From Sanghuangporus weigelae (Eukaryota > Basidiomycota > Agaricomycetes > Hymenochaetales > Hymenochaetaceae): a stretch of 64,000 nt of DNA. How positions within the stretch are numbered: position 1 is the stretch's first letter; each line of letters starts with the position of its first letter. Shown piece by piece: positions 11,954 to 23,038 of the stretch. The DNA lies in NCBI GenBank assembly GCA_033182465.1, contig CP137318.1, forward strand, positions 558,001 to 622,000, in the 5' to 3' direction. The translations under genes were made by a program, and so were the position numbers. The notes beneath the pieces were generated by a model, which was not told where the DNA came from, made no database searches, and saw only the letters and a list, made by a program, of their open reading frames with translations.

Positions 11954-13348
11954 GGACGTGGCAAGGAGTTGGAAGGGAAGAGGTGTCTGCGAATATTCGC
12001 AGATGAGCCGATGGAGTGGAAGAGAAAGAAAGCTGACCCAGTGCTGTGGAGCCTTTTGATTGTTGTGGTTTATTTACTCAGACTCGACGCCAAGCCCTCG
12101 GCCATCGGCAGATCTTGCCGCGTCACTTGATCTCATTTCTAGCCAGTATTTTCCTATTTTTCTCTTCATGAAAAAGATCTCATCAAACAAGGTTTCACCA
12201 GAAGTGATCAACGATAGCATGTATCCACCGGTCTCCCGTGAGCGAAGTGCTAGCGAATTAATTAATATCCCGCCCCAGTATATCGAAATCATCAATTTTC
12301 GCACACTAGAACCCCGTCTCATGCTCATCCACAATCAGACAGGTAAAGGTCGACAGAGAAATCGGATGGTGTACGGATAAGACAATCAGGACAAGGAATG
12401 GAGAACTTTCACATAGTCGATAAGAATGGCGAATAGCAAAGGACCAATCACCATCGACGAAGGCTACTGAGTATTTCATCCTTTGTACTTGGGCGCTGGT
12501 TCTGGACACCGAGCAAGAAGCAAACCGGCGGTATAAGACGTGGCGTGTCCTCTATACCGGCTTCCACGGAGCTTAGGAATTCAAACACCATGTGCTCTTG
12601 GCATCATGTTCACCTTTCAGCTCCTATGGAAAACGTTTCAGATAAAAACTTCGAGAGTGTGACTATGGTAGTCTTCTGGTCCATTTTGGAAGCCCGGCTC
12701 GGAGCGCGGACCAATAGCGTAGAAATGGTGAAGAGATCGCAATCCATTCACATCCTAGTGAGATGTCCTCGCACGCCTTGGTAAATGGGCATCTTGCTAT
12801 AGGCGCTTCCGACAGAAGCATTGAAGGTACCGAACCTGCATGAGCTTATCGAACGAGAGGCATTCTCACTTTATCAGATGAGATAAAAGACCCCGTCGAA
12901 ATTCAAGATGAGCAGAAGCTATTCCAGTCGCGACATGGGAAAGACGGCCGCGGTCCATTTCCTGAGCTACTTGAGGCCAATGATAAATGACCTGAAATTG
13001 ATATCTCGGTAAGAGGTCCCTCAGTCCGACCAGTAGCCATACTCAAATTTGCGAAACGTGTCTATCTAAAAGGTAAAAAAGTCCATGCAGATACGCACTC
13101 CAAAACTCTCAAACCTGAGTTACCAAATTCTTGTTAGTTTATCCCAGAAGCGTCGACAATAGTATGCGCATACCATTTCTATTACTTAAGCGACGCTTTG
13201 CGCGGGAAATGAGAGCCTTCGGATATAGTCCTTTCACAGAGTCGAAGTCTTAGTTCGCCACACCGAAGGCCTTCCATCATCTGAACGACCGACTCGGAAA
13301 CTGCACCTGTACATCTGAGGCCCAACTTCGTCGCACAGACTCTCACAT
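11954..13348. other. Gene-poor interval; no supported gene
   Basis: About 1.4 kb upstream of the CDF gene. Two overlapping antisense frames (12060-12380 plus and 12074-12334 minus) and a plus frame at 12545-12784 are open, but none shows a domain, codon-like regularity or splice partners. It should contain the CDF promoter close to 11954. Confidence 0.4.
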
Positions 13349-13695
13349 TCATCCGCCACGTCGTGCACCTAGTGCTTCCATCTCCCAAAGATCCAGATCA
13401 GCTTCACTAAATCCCAGTTCTCGTCGGCGACGTCCTCCAGCTGTTCGAACACCCCGCGGACCCAAGCTAGCATCAATTCGGGAAGAGCGGACTGCCGCGT
13501 CCCAAAGTTCGCGCAATTGTCGTATGATGCTCGTTCCTAGACAAGAGGAGAGAAGGAGCCACATGAAAAAACATGCCCTGGATCGTAGTGTATACTAATC
13601 GTGAACCACAGAAAGAGAGACAGTTTGATATGAACATACATTAATATAGAGATGATAAGTACAAGAACGGCCAGCGAGCTAGAGCCGGAATCCAT
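13349..13695 (-). CDS. Putative small single-pass membrane protein (tentative)
   Basis: Exon 1 starts at 13695 (MDSGSSSLAVLVLIISILM), a short Ser-rich N-terminus followed by one hydrophobic helix. A GTATGTTC donor follows. A second exon within about 13349-13536 can read IIRQLRELWDAAVRSSR, then RTAGGRRRRELGFSEADLDLWEMEAL and a stop, which looks like a real soluble tail. The acceptor is ambiguous: the obvious CTAG acceptor gives an early stop. A nearby CGAG acceptor keeps the frame and yields a protein of about 80 residues. I do not recognise a family. Confidence 0.4.
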
Positions 13696-14219
13696 GTCTG
13701 TTGACAAACGCACACAGTAGTCGAAGCAAAAGGAATTTGCCACTGCCAGCTTGTGAACCTCTCTGACTCGATTGTGGTTTTCAATTATGAATCGCTGCAC
13801 GTGACGGATACGCGTCCTTACTTCAAAAGTCGCGTCGTTAACTTTACTTTCGTCATCGATCCCTCACCTGGAACATCCAGTAATTCCAGTTTGCGCCCGC
13901 AGCGACCGCTTAGCGTATTCGAGAATCTTGAGACGAATGCACTGCATGACGCTGATCTCGACCTGCTACCTGCTTGGTCCCAACTTGAATTTGAGCTGAT
14001 TGCTTGGTAGGCTGACGGTCGTCTCAGATTATGAATTCATAGTACATGTCTGGGCTGGCAACCCATGCGAGCCGTTATAATCCCAGCCTCCTGATTTTTC
14101 GAACGCCACGGGATCTTGCTCATACTACCACCTCCTGCATTGCACGAGCTGGTCTCCTGAGATATCTTGTCTAATTCTTCACTGTTCTGAGCTGCGCTTC
14201 TCTTTCTGTCACGAGTGCG
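13696..14219. other. Intergenic region upstream of secreted-protein gene
   Basis: It holds the promoters of the two divergent neighbours. The plus frame 13753-14010 overlaps the upstream part of the small membrane gene and ends without recognisable features, so I do not call it a gene. Confidence 0.4.
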
Positions 14220-16184
14220 ATGAAGATCCCAACGTCTACCTCGTTTGTCATGGCTGCGACAGCATCGCTTGCACTCCAGTCATCTGCGCTCACTGTGCCT
14301 CACCCTGACTCGCCAGATCTTGCTGGTGTCTCGCCGCGCTCCGCACGTACAGGTGCAGGAGCGCAGTTCTCTGGTCGCGGACCTACTGTCCGCTCTAGTC
14401 GCGAATCATCGCGTAAGTCTCTCTCACTTTTCGCACGCTCTGCATGCTTAGGTCTTTATTATTATCCAGCGGCGCGGCGCGGCATTGAGATGCGCGAGGC
14501 CCAGGCTGATAGCTCAAGTTCGATAGACGCTTTGTTGGGTGAGGTTTCAGACGTAATATCAGGGTCGCTTGACGCCCTCGGGATCAAGAGAGAAGAGGAT
14601 GAGAAGAACGGCTCCTTCAAGGCGAATTACGACCCATCCCTTGCTCGGCGCCAGATGCCCGTGGCTCCGCCCGGTATTCCCGGTCCTGCGAGCCAAGTAA
14701 CTAGTATACCTGGTCAGATAGTAAATGGCGTTAATCAACCTATCTCTTCTATCCCGAACGGTGTGGCCAGTAATATTGAAGGCAGTGTTCAGCAGAATGA
14801 TCCTCAATATGCACCGATTTCATTCCCATTGCCTCCGTCCGGACTCCCACTGCCTAATGGTGTTCCCCAGCCTCTGGCGCCTCCCGTCCAACTTCCTCAA
14901 CCAATCTCTAATATCGTTCCCCGCGATGCTGACGATGCGGATGCCTTCGCTCCTGACGGAACTGCTCAACAAGTTCCCGGTACAATAGTCCAGACTGTTG
15001 GCGGAGTTGCAGGTAATACACCTATTGGTGGAGTCGCCAACGTACCCCTTCAGGTGATCGGCAATGCTGGTCAGACGACTAATGGTACACCGGTAGGAGG
15101 CGCCGTCGGTACTGCTGGAGGAATCGTGCAGAGTCTACCCAACCCAATTGGCACTGTTGGTGGCATTGCTAATGGAGTGCCAGTAGTTGGAGGCACCGTT
15201 AACGGAGCGGTTCAAGGCGCTGCAGGTGCCGCAGGTCAAGTTGTCAGCTCAACTCCTGTCGGACAGATTGCTGGAAACCCGTTTGGTGCACTTCAAGGCC
15301 AGTCTGATCCTGGCGATGGCAATGATACTCAGTACGACGAGAATGGGTTCGCCTCGCCCTCTTCGACGGTCGCTGCCCCATCTTCTTCGCCGTCATCCTC
15401 GCCCGATTTTGCAACCTCAACGGACGAAGCTGCTTCATCGTCATCCGACGCGGCTTCAACCACTGACACGCCGATGGATATGATGGATAAGCAAGTGTCG
15501 GCTCCGATCCCACTTCCCATTTCTGTACCGACAAACGTACCGTTCAGCAGCGTCCTTGGGAATCTGCCGACTCCGAGTCTCCCTATCCAGGTACCGGCGC
15601 CAATCCAAAGTCTTCCAATATTCTCGCCGGGTGCTGAGGACAATGGAGCACCAGCTCATAGGGACCCTGGGCTGGCTGCCAATCTGCCCATTAGCCCGCC
15701 AGTGAATCCATTTGCCAGTCCACCTGTCAATCCGCCAGTGAATCCACTAGCCAGTCCGCCGGTCAGCCCACCAGTCAGTCTGCCAGTGCCGATTCCCAGC
15801 GGTTTCCCGAACAGCCTTCCCATTGGAGCCCCAGTCAGCGCTTTGCCGATTGCTCCCCCGTCATTCGTCCCGATGAAGCGCGATGCGGGAGTTCGTGCCC
15901 GCGCGCCGCCGTCAGAAGTTAAATCGGTCGTCGATAAGCTTATAGCAGACGGTACGCCTCCGCTATTCATACCGACGCCTAGTGCGGCTAAAGTTGCTTC
16001 AGGACCAGATGCATCTGCTTCTGTGAATATTCAGTTCTCGTCTACCGCTAGTTCCACCCAAGCAGGATCGAGCACTTCTACTATTACCCAGTCCGCGGGT
16101 ACGACTTCAACAGGAGTCATGCCTACTATGAGCACCCAGCCAAGCCGTCGCCGCTTCTTCCGCTTCAGACGCGACAAACATTGA
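14220..16184 (+). CDS. Secreted low-complexity Pro/Gly/Val-rich protein with Kex2-like sites
   Basis: I do not recognise a family. The first 24 residues look like a signal peptide (a hydrophobic run ending SLALQSSALT). A 57-nt intron at about 14413-14469 (GTAAGT...CCAG) is in frame, giving about 635 residues. The body is low complexity: segments such as VGGVAGNTPIGGV and NGVPVVGG, and a tract of SPPVNP-type repeats near residues 485-510. Acidic Ser-rich and Thr-rich patches suggest O-glycosylation. Dibasic sites recur (GIKREED, LARRQMP, PMKRDAG), as expected for Kex2-type processing, and the C-terminus is very basic (RRRFFRFRRDKH). Cysteines are almost absent from the mature part. A cell-wall or matrix role is possible but is inference. 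Confidence 0.75.
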   Translation: MKIPTSTSFVMAATASLALQSSALTVPHPDSPDLAGVSPRSARTGAGAQFSGRGPTVRSSRESSRKSLSLFARSACLGLYYYPAARRGIEMREAQADSSSSIDALLGEVSDVISGSLDALGIKREEDEKNGSFKANYDPSLARRQMPVAPPGIPGPASQVTSIPGQIVNGVNQPISSIPNGVASNIEGSVQQNDPQYAPISFPLPPSGLPLPNGVPQPLAPPVQLPQPISNIVPRDADDADAFAPDGTAQQVPGTIVQTVGGVAGNTPIGGVANVPLQVIGNAGQTTNGTPVGGAVGTAGGIVQSLPNPIGTVGGIANGVPVVGGTVNGAVQGAAGAAGQVVSSTPVGQIAGNPFGALQGQSDPGDGNDTQYDENGFASPSSTVAAPSSSPSSSPDFATSTDEAASSSSDAASTTDTPMDMMDKQVSAPIPLPISVPTNVPFSSVLGNLPTPSLPIQVPAPIQSLPIFSPGAEDNGAPAHRDPGLAANLPISPPVNPFASPPVNPPVNPLASPPVSPPVSLPVPIPSGFPNSLPIGAPVSALPIAPPSFVPMKRDAGVRARAPPSEVKSVVDKLIADGTPPLFIPTPSAAKVASGPDASASVNIQFSSTASSTQAGSSTSTITQSAGTTSTGVMPTMSTQPSRRRFFRFRRDKH

Positions 16185-16583
16185 TTCTTCATTTCATGCT
16201 GTCCCTGTGATCAGATACCCTTCTCCGTCTAATCCTGTGTAGATTGTTTGCTGCCTTTTATGCTTCATATATTAGTTCGTGATTGTACTATGTTTTATTC
16301 TGCTTGTACTTCGTCCGTGTTGAAAATAGAGCCTCCATAGTCCTGTTGAGAGAAATGACCAGAGTCACTCCTTGATGAAGAATTCAGTTTCTCGTCAGAG
16401 AGTCTTACTATCATTAATGGAGAGAATCTACCCGATATCTTAAAAAGAGCACTCAGGAATCCGAGATCGACATCACGATTAATCGACGATACTTGCTTAT
16501 TTTGGTAGCTGACCAGATCTTCGTTACACCTGAGCCTGAGTGAATTTGGCGTTTGGCGTTCAACCTGCGCTACTTCTTCCAAA
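16185..16583. other. Short intergenic region before IPI1
   Basis: About 400 nt between co-directional genes, carrying the 3' untranslated region of the secreted-protein gene and the IPI1 promoter. No other feature seen. Confidence 0.4.
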
Positions 16584-19500
16584 ATGACAAAAAGCACGAA
16601 GAGGAAGAAAGAGAAGGCCTCCGACTTCACAGTACGTCTGGTCTTGTCATGTTTATTTGCGAAGACTGATAAGAAGACTCGGGCTTTAGAAACCTAAACT
16701 GAAGCTCGGAAAGGGAAAGAAACCAGCGACAAACGCTGTAGACACATCATTCAAAGCTCGATGTGAGTGCAATTACAGTTCTCGAAACATACAGCGGCGA
16801 ATAGTGCTTCTCAGCCATTGCATTGCCTCAACAGAGTATTATTGTTGCCAATGAAAGATCCGTGCCGACGACGAAGCGAAAACTTACTTTGGATGCATTG
16901 TTAACGCATTTGAAGCACTATGGGGCTGGAGTGCGCAAAGGCGCGTAGCGAACCGATACTCTAGCAGCAGGTCGCTCATTCTGTGCCTTGTAGATGCATT
17001 GCAAGGACTACAGGAGTTGCTCGGCGAACATCCGATACTCATCCAACAGCACTTGTCAAAACTGGTGAATAGCTGTGTCCGCTTGATCAGCGATGAAGTG
17101 TGTGATCTTCTTTCAAGCCTAGTCTTTGGTAGCTGAAAGTTACACAGGTCGCCTCTGTCAGAAGGGCGCTCCATGCTTTTTTGTCGTGGCTTCTTCCACG
17201 AATACCCAAGGTATATACGGATTCTATATTTTCCTGCTATGTTTAATCCCGTTTTTTAGGATCATCTGGTTCCGCATGCTGCGACTCTTCTACTCTTTAC
17301 TGCTTCGGCACAGTCACATATTTTCCTGGAGATCAGACTTGATGCGATACATTTATTGGACCTCTTGCTTGAACTCATTCCAGAGCAAGTCGTCTCTGGG
17401 TTCTGGGGTAATTGGGTAGGTGGAACTCGTGCTGGTCATGGTCGGAAGTTGCTGGATGGTTATCTGGGCCTGTTAAATGTTGGTACAAGATTTAGTGAGG
17501 ATGAAGGCAAAGGCGTCGATACATCTTCGAGCACGACGGGACAGTCAATGCAATCAACGACTTCAATAAATTTGTCTACTACGGTGGGTAGCGTGAATTT
17601 TCCGTCACTGTCTTCGTTTGTTGACGTCCCATTTTAAGGCTAAGACGTCTGTTCTGAAGTCTTTGTCAAAATTCCTTCACCATGCGATTGAACGGCCAAC
17701 TCAAGAAGGATCAGTTCAAGATGATGATCAAAGTAGAGAATCGTTCCCACTCTGGTACCTTTCTGGATCATTTAATTCGCAAGAAGCATTTGTTTCCTTC
17801 GAGAATATACTATCTTTGCAGCGTTCTGGTCGGGGACGACCTGAGGCGTGTCTATGGTCCGGAATCGACGAGGATGACTTTCCCGATCATTATCCTTTAG
17901 CTGGTATCAATGACAGTCAATCCACGGTAGATAACGTACTTGACGTGGAAAGCATATTGGTGGAAATTGGCCGCCTTACCCACGATGAAGGCGTATCCGA
18001 ACGTCTTGACACTGTGGATGGACGCTTGCTTAACGTAAGTTTCTGATCCGGTTGCCACCAAGGAGCCATTTTGAGCGTCATGAAGTCACTTTGCAGGACT
18101 CTCCATCCCGTTTTGGTCTCAATGTTCCTTGACTGTGCACCCTCGGTCTTTTCTCCGACACAAGCTAGCCCCGAGACTGAGGTTGAGCTCATTCATGCGC
18201 TGATGATGATCACCCGCTCCTTATATGGTCGATTACTGCGGGATTCTAGTGTTGTGAGTCAGATTCCTGTTATTTGCGCGAACTACTAATTGTTCTGTGT
18301 ATACAGCCATACGACCAGAAAGAAGTTACCCGTAAAGATCTCGACGCTATTGTCGCTCATATGTCGGCGTATTTTCCTTTCGGCGAGAACAGGGTGTTCG
18401 TCTCAGATATCAAGGTAAGATCCATATCTTTCAACGTTGCCTGTTCTCATGTCATTTGTAGAATGAGGTTACCTTCAAACAAATGAACCTCATATATTGC
18501 GAGTTGTTCTCTCTTCGATCCTTGGATTATGGCATTAGATCACAGGAGGATATATATGGTCCTGTGACCAAACGGCGCAAGGTTGGGCATCCCAAGACAA
18601 CCGTAGCAACAATGACAGGATCTGGCGCCGCTAGACAATCTGATCGGGTCAGAGAATATGTCATTCGCTGCCTCAGCGGCACAAATTCGAGTCCTAGTGT
18701 GACTAACTACCCCTTGGGCCAATCGCTAAGTGCGCAAACGTACATAGAGCTCTTGCCAACTCTTTGGTGGCTGCTCGATCGACAAGACAACGATGATATT
18801 TCTGAGATTTTGAAGGCTGTGGTGGATCATGCTATGAAAGCAGGATCTACAAGTGGGGTGAAACCTGTCGCAACTGAATTTGTCGGCCGATTGGTTCTGG
18901 TTCGTTTATCTGTTTCTTGTTGTTGGCATACCAATTGGTAATCGGCTTGAGTATTGCAGCTACAGTCGGAACCCTCGTACAAGGCATCGTTCAGGATTGG
19001 GTCCTTTATATCGGATGAATTGCAAAAGGCACTACGAGATTGGTGCTACCACCTGCCTAAAGTGGTTTGGGAGCTCGGCGATAAGAATCCAGCTGCAACA
19101 GAGGCAAGTCTTGGTTGGCTACCTCTGATCTGTGAACCTGAATTTTCAACACTTTCTCTTTTCAGCTGATTTTACTGTTTATTCTTCGGCTACTTCAGCG
19201 CCGGCTGTGGTTAAACAATGCCGAGGTGAGTGTCATAGGTGGGGCTGGTGTCGAGTTTTCAAAGGACTTATTGATATCTCGCGCAGACGTACACCGCGCT
19301 TTGCACACGATTTGCGCCTTTCTTCACAATACAGCATCCGACCCGAGGGGAACTTCGTGGACCATTTTCGCGGCTGGATAAACCTGGAGCGATATCGGAA
19401 CCGAGCAATCCAATCAGAGCGCCGACTGGAGTTCTAAAGAGGCTTGCTCTCGATGTTGCGGCCGTCCTGGTCTCGACCACTAACGACAAAACGCGCTGTT

Positions 19501-19712
19501 CAAAGGCACCCCGAAAAAATGTCTTCCGGACGGTCCGGCGGACCGAAGATGATCGGCTCCCTGCCGGATTGGGCGCTGATCCGGGTTCGGTGATGGCATC
19601 ATCGGCATCAGTGGCGGAGGCTCAGAATATGCTCCGGAGCGCTGTAGACAAGGCGGTTTCGGGCAGTACAGAGGAAGCATACTGGCTCGGCGTGTCGCGA
19701 ATACGAGCATGA
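16584..19712 (+). CDS. IPI1: IPI1-like pre-rRNA processing factor (Rix1 complex)
   Basis: Ipi1 acts with Rix1 and Ipi3 in late 60S subunit maturation and ITS2 processing in the nucleolus and nucleoplasm. The N-terminus is typical: a Lys-rich MTKSTKRKKEKASDF, then KPKLKLGKGKKPATNAVDTS, FKARSIALPQQSI and LTHLKHYGAGVRK. ALQGLQELLGEHP and VRRALHAFLSWLLPRIPK then begin an alpha-helical repeat body. Later exons give HIFLEIRLDAIHLLDLLLEL, HPVLVSMFLDCAPSVF, DLDAIVAHMSAYFPFGENR, LWWLLDRQDNDD and a tail containing APFFTIQHPTRG. At least ten short introns interrupt it. The intron at 16941-16993 must start with GC rather than GT to keep frame. The last exon runs 19287-19712 and ends in TGA. The gene looks intact. 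Confidence 0.88.
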
Positions 19713-22700
19713 TTGTCTCGGTCAATTCGTTCCGTCACTTTCGGCGTCTTGTTTCCTTGAATTTCGAAATTTGAGGCATGCCACTAGCGCCGCGACATGT
19801 TCAAAACATCCTTGAATTTCCTTGCTGCCTCACCAAGCAGGACTGTGCATCTGACCTCTTTCGTCCGGCTAAGATTTGATGACTTTTGTGATCGAAGTTA
19901 TTTGCTATGCAGTTCTACGTTATGGCACTGGAAACTTTACACTTTCAGGAACACAGCCGGAATATTTTGATGCGCTTGCGCGTGTCAGATTGATGTCGGA
20001 TTTTTTTTCGGCGCTCGCATGACGTCGTTCAGCAGTGTTAGCACGTTTAGTCGACATCCTCAGCGTTTTTTTCGTTTCGCTTGCTACATCAGCTATTCTT
20101 TGCTGATTTCTTCTCGAAATAAGGACTAACTTTCTTCTCCGTTTTTTCAAGAAATCTTTCGTCGTCCATCATGATATGTATCAATGGGTGGTGTGAGAAT
20201 TGCGCTCACTCTACTGGCAATCAGCTTCTCTGTCTTTTGTAAGACTTATCTCTCATGGGCGTGTGTGCAGCGGTTCCGCAATGAGTATCATTAGTCACTC
20301 AGCTGTTGCCGATACGAGCGCGATCATGGTCGATATGTGTTCGAGGAAGCAGCACGCTCATGGATGTGGCTCGATCATCACCATTTAAAGACGTGGAAGT
20401 GTGTTTACTTGGAGTGCTTGCTTCGAATCTGTTATGTTAGGAACAATTCAGTTTCCGATATCACGAACTCGTCCCTTGAACTGCTGTTCTTCAACCAAGT
20501 CTCTTTTTTTTTCAAAAACAGCAAGGGACACTTGAGATAAGGTTTTCTTAATTCCAATTCCACTTCATCTATGCTCACTCTGCGTGTTAGCCAGTCTAAC
20601 TGACTTTGCCAAATTTGCTGATGGTTACCGAAGCAACAGGGAAAAGACAAGTGTATTCTGTGACCCTTCAGACATAAGTACTGTAAGTGGTCTAGCACAG
20701 CGGTGACTCAAGATTGTGTTTGATATCCCTACATGGTTTTGCATTTTCCGGTCTGAATAGTGTCTGAATTTGTTCCTTACTACCGACGCTGATAAACTTT
20801 ATTCTTTCACGTTTCGATTGTCTCCCAACTCAATTGTGGTACTCACGCCATATGTGCTTCTTTGATCCTTTACAGTAAGCTCCTCGGATTGCGACTCTTG
20901 TTCGTCGATTGGTCAAGCTCTAAACCCACCGATTGTCATCCTTCTTCGCAAAACATACATATCTACATATGTATGTATTCCGACTGCGCATCGGTTCTGT
21001 TGGCTTTCCCACTCTCTCTTCTTCATCTTCTCTGACGAGATATTGACGAGATCTTACCTCAGGAGTGTGGGAAACGCAGCTCTCCTTTACTATTTCTCCG
21101 ATAGTTTTGCAAATCCGATGTGTGCATCACGCTCACAGGTTTCAGTATATTCAAATTGCTTGAGCTAAAAGAGTAAAGATAGCTTGGTATCGCACAACAC
21201 ACTTCCCTCTCGATATCCGGGGACAGCTTTTTACCTTTTGGGTGCTTTATCGCTTCCGCGGCGGGCGCTTCCCAAGTCTCTCGAGCCACATTGATTTTCG
21301 TGTTCCGTTGCATCCCGACCAACATTTTCCTTTGGGTTTCTTTCCAGATTGCATATCCCCAAGACTTTACCCCCAAATCCAAAGCAATCTCTGTAGACGC
21401 TGAATCGCGAGAGGATAACGCAGTGCATACACGGTTTCGGCATCCGTGCTGCGGTCAGGTTTTCCAGAACGCACCGAATCGCTTTCGCTGGGAAAAACCC
21501 CGATTCACTCGAAGTATGCGTCGAGAAATGCATAAGAACCCCATCGTACGTACACATACTCCAGATCGTATCCTGCGCACTGCCCAGTAGGTACCTCCGT
21601 GCGGGAACCTCTCTAAATATATATCTACAATCTCGCCTACGAATCTCCTCCAAGAACGCGAGATTTTCGTGGAGATAGATATCTTATATGTACGTGCTGT
21701 ATGTATATGACTTAACGGCGTTAAGTATGATAAAATCGTACGCGTCGTTATGCGGCTCTGATATAGATACCTCCGCAGTACCGAGCAAGCAATGCACGAT
21801 GAAGACGCGAAAAACCCGAAATCGAAAATCGAGGTTTGCGTCACACATTGTTTTTCGGTTATTTATGTATGCGCTGCGTTGACCGGTTTGGAAGACAGAC
21901 TTTCCGTGACAGACAATCCTGCATTTCTCCCATCTCTCCGTTCTGTTCAGTCGCCGGCCGCTCCAGGTCGATGCCCTAGATGACGAGAGCGGATACAAAG
22001 CGGGAATGTGAACCTAATCCATGGGATATACTTACTTGTAAACGTTCTTGCAGGGAAACATGTCCAAAAGGGTATATGCTAGAGAGAGGAATGGAAATAA
22101 TGATGAATTCGCGGCAGTAACTTTGGCGAAGCTGTGCATTTCTGCACTGGTGCTCGTACGCCGCGTGGAAGCCTCCGACGCTCGTCACGGAGGAACGAGG
22201 AGAAAAACAAAATGATCTTACGCGTAAACAAAGTAGCAGCTAGTGAAAACAACATCGAATACATAATCAGACGCGATGCGCTCTTGTTTCCTTCATAACG
22301 GAAAAGGTAGGTAAACAGAATATAAAATAAAATAGAATTGCGTGAAAACACGATGCTCCGAACAGTCCCCTCGCTCGCAAAAAGTTAGCCCCCTTCGGCT
22401 GCTCACCCTTGATCGCGCGCAAGTTCGCTCCGCCTCCCTCAGGCTGAGGCTGCGCAGTTGCGTTCTTATCCTTTATTCCCTCTTGTCGTGGACTGTTCCG
22501 TCATCATCCTTTTTTTCTTACCTCTATACTTCCATCTTCTTGCTTTGTCTCCGTCTCCGTCTCCAATCTATTTTCTGAAGTCGGATTGAGTTCCGACGGC
22601 ATTTAAGCTTAATATCTCGCTGGTTTTAAAGGTCATTTTTACTCCCGAGATTACTGAAAGCCTGAGGTTAAAGGCTATTATTCCTCCTCTTCGCCTTCCT

Positions 22701-23038
22701 TCTTTGCTCCCCGATCGGTTGCTTTTCTGACAGGAATACACATTTACAACACAACGCAATCAGGTGGGTGCAATAGGCCATCATCATCTGATTGGAGCTG
22801 CAGCGTTGATCTTATTTAGGCTGTCAGAAAGACGCGGAAAGCCCATCTCATCTGGTGTGCCAAGTTGCTTCTCAAGTTCTTGTGATTGAGAACTTTGAGA
22901 ACCCGCGTTGACGACGCATACGGGAGGGCGCCGCTGCCCTGCGGAATAGATTGTTACTGGGTGGTCATAATTTGCTGGGCATAATTATTGCCATCTTGGT
23001 TCCAACTTTTCAGCTTCAGTCGATCCGACAGATCAGAT
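19713..23038. other. 3.3-kb interval without a recognisable protein gene
   Basis: The longest gene-free stretch in the window. Open frames on both strands are short, overlap each other and lack domains. The area contains a short perfect hairpin near 20958-20981 (ACATACATAT, 4-nt loop, ATATGTATGT). Base composition is ordinary. The right part probably contains the promoter and 5' leader of the RhoGEF gene, with pyrimidine-rich tracts near 22490-22570. A long non-coding transcript or a very fragmented gene cannot be excluded by eye. Confidence 0.45.

Noticed and set aside
12060-12380. Overlapping open frames on both strands (plus 12060-12380, minus 12074-12334)
   Set aside because: Mutually antisense, no domain, no splice partners, and both could arise by chance at this length.
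13753-14010. 85-residue plus-strand frame upstream of the secreted protein gene
   Set aside because: No recognisable feature and it overlaps the 5' side of the minus-strand small membrane gene.
21231-21653. 140-residue minus-strand frame in the 3.3-kb gap
   Set aside because: Several frames on both strands overlap here, none with hydrophobic pattern or motif typical of a protein.
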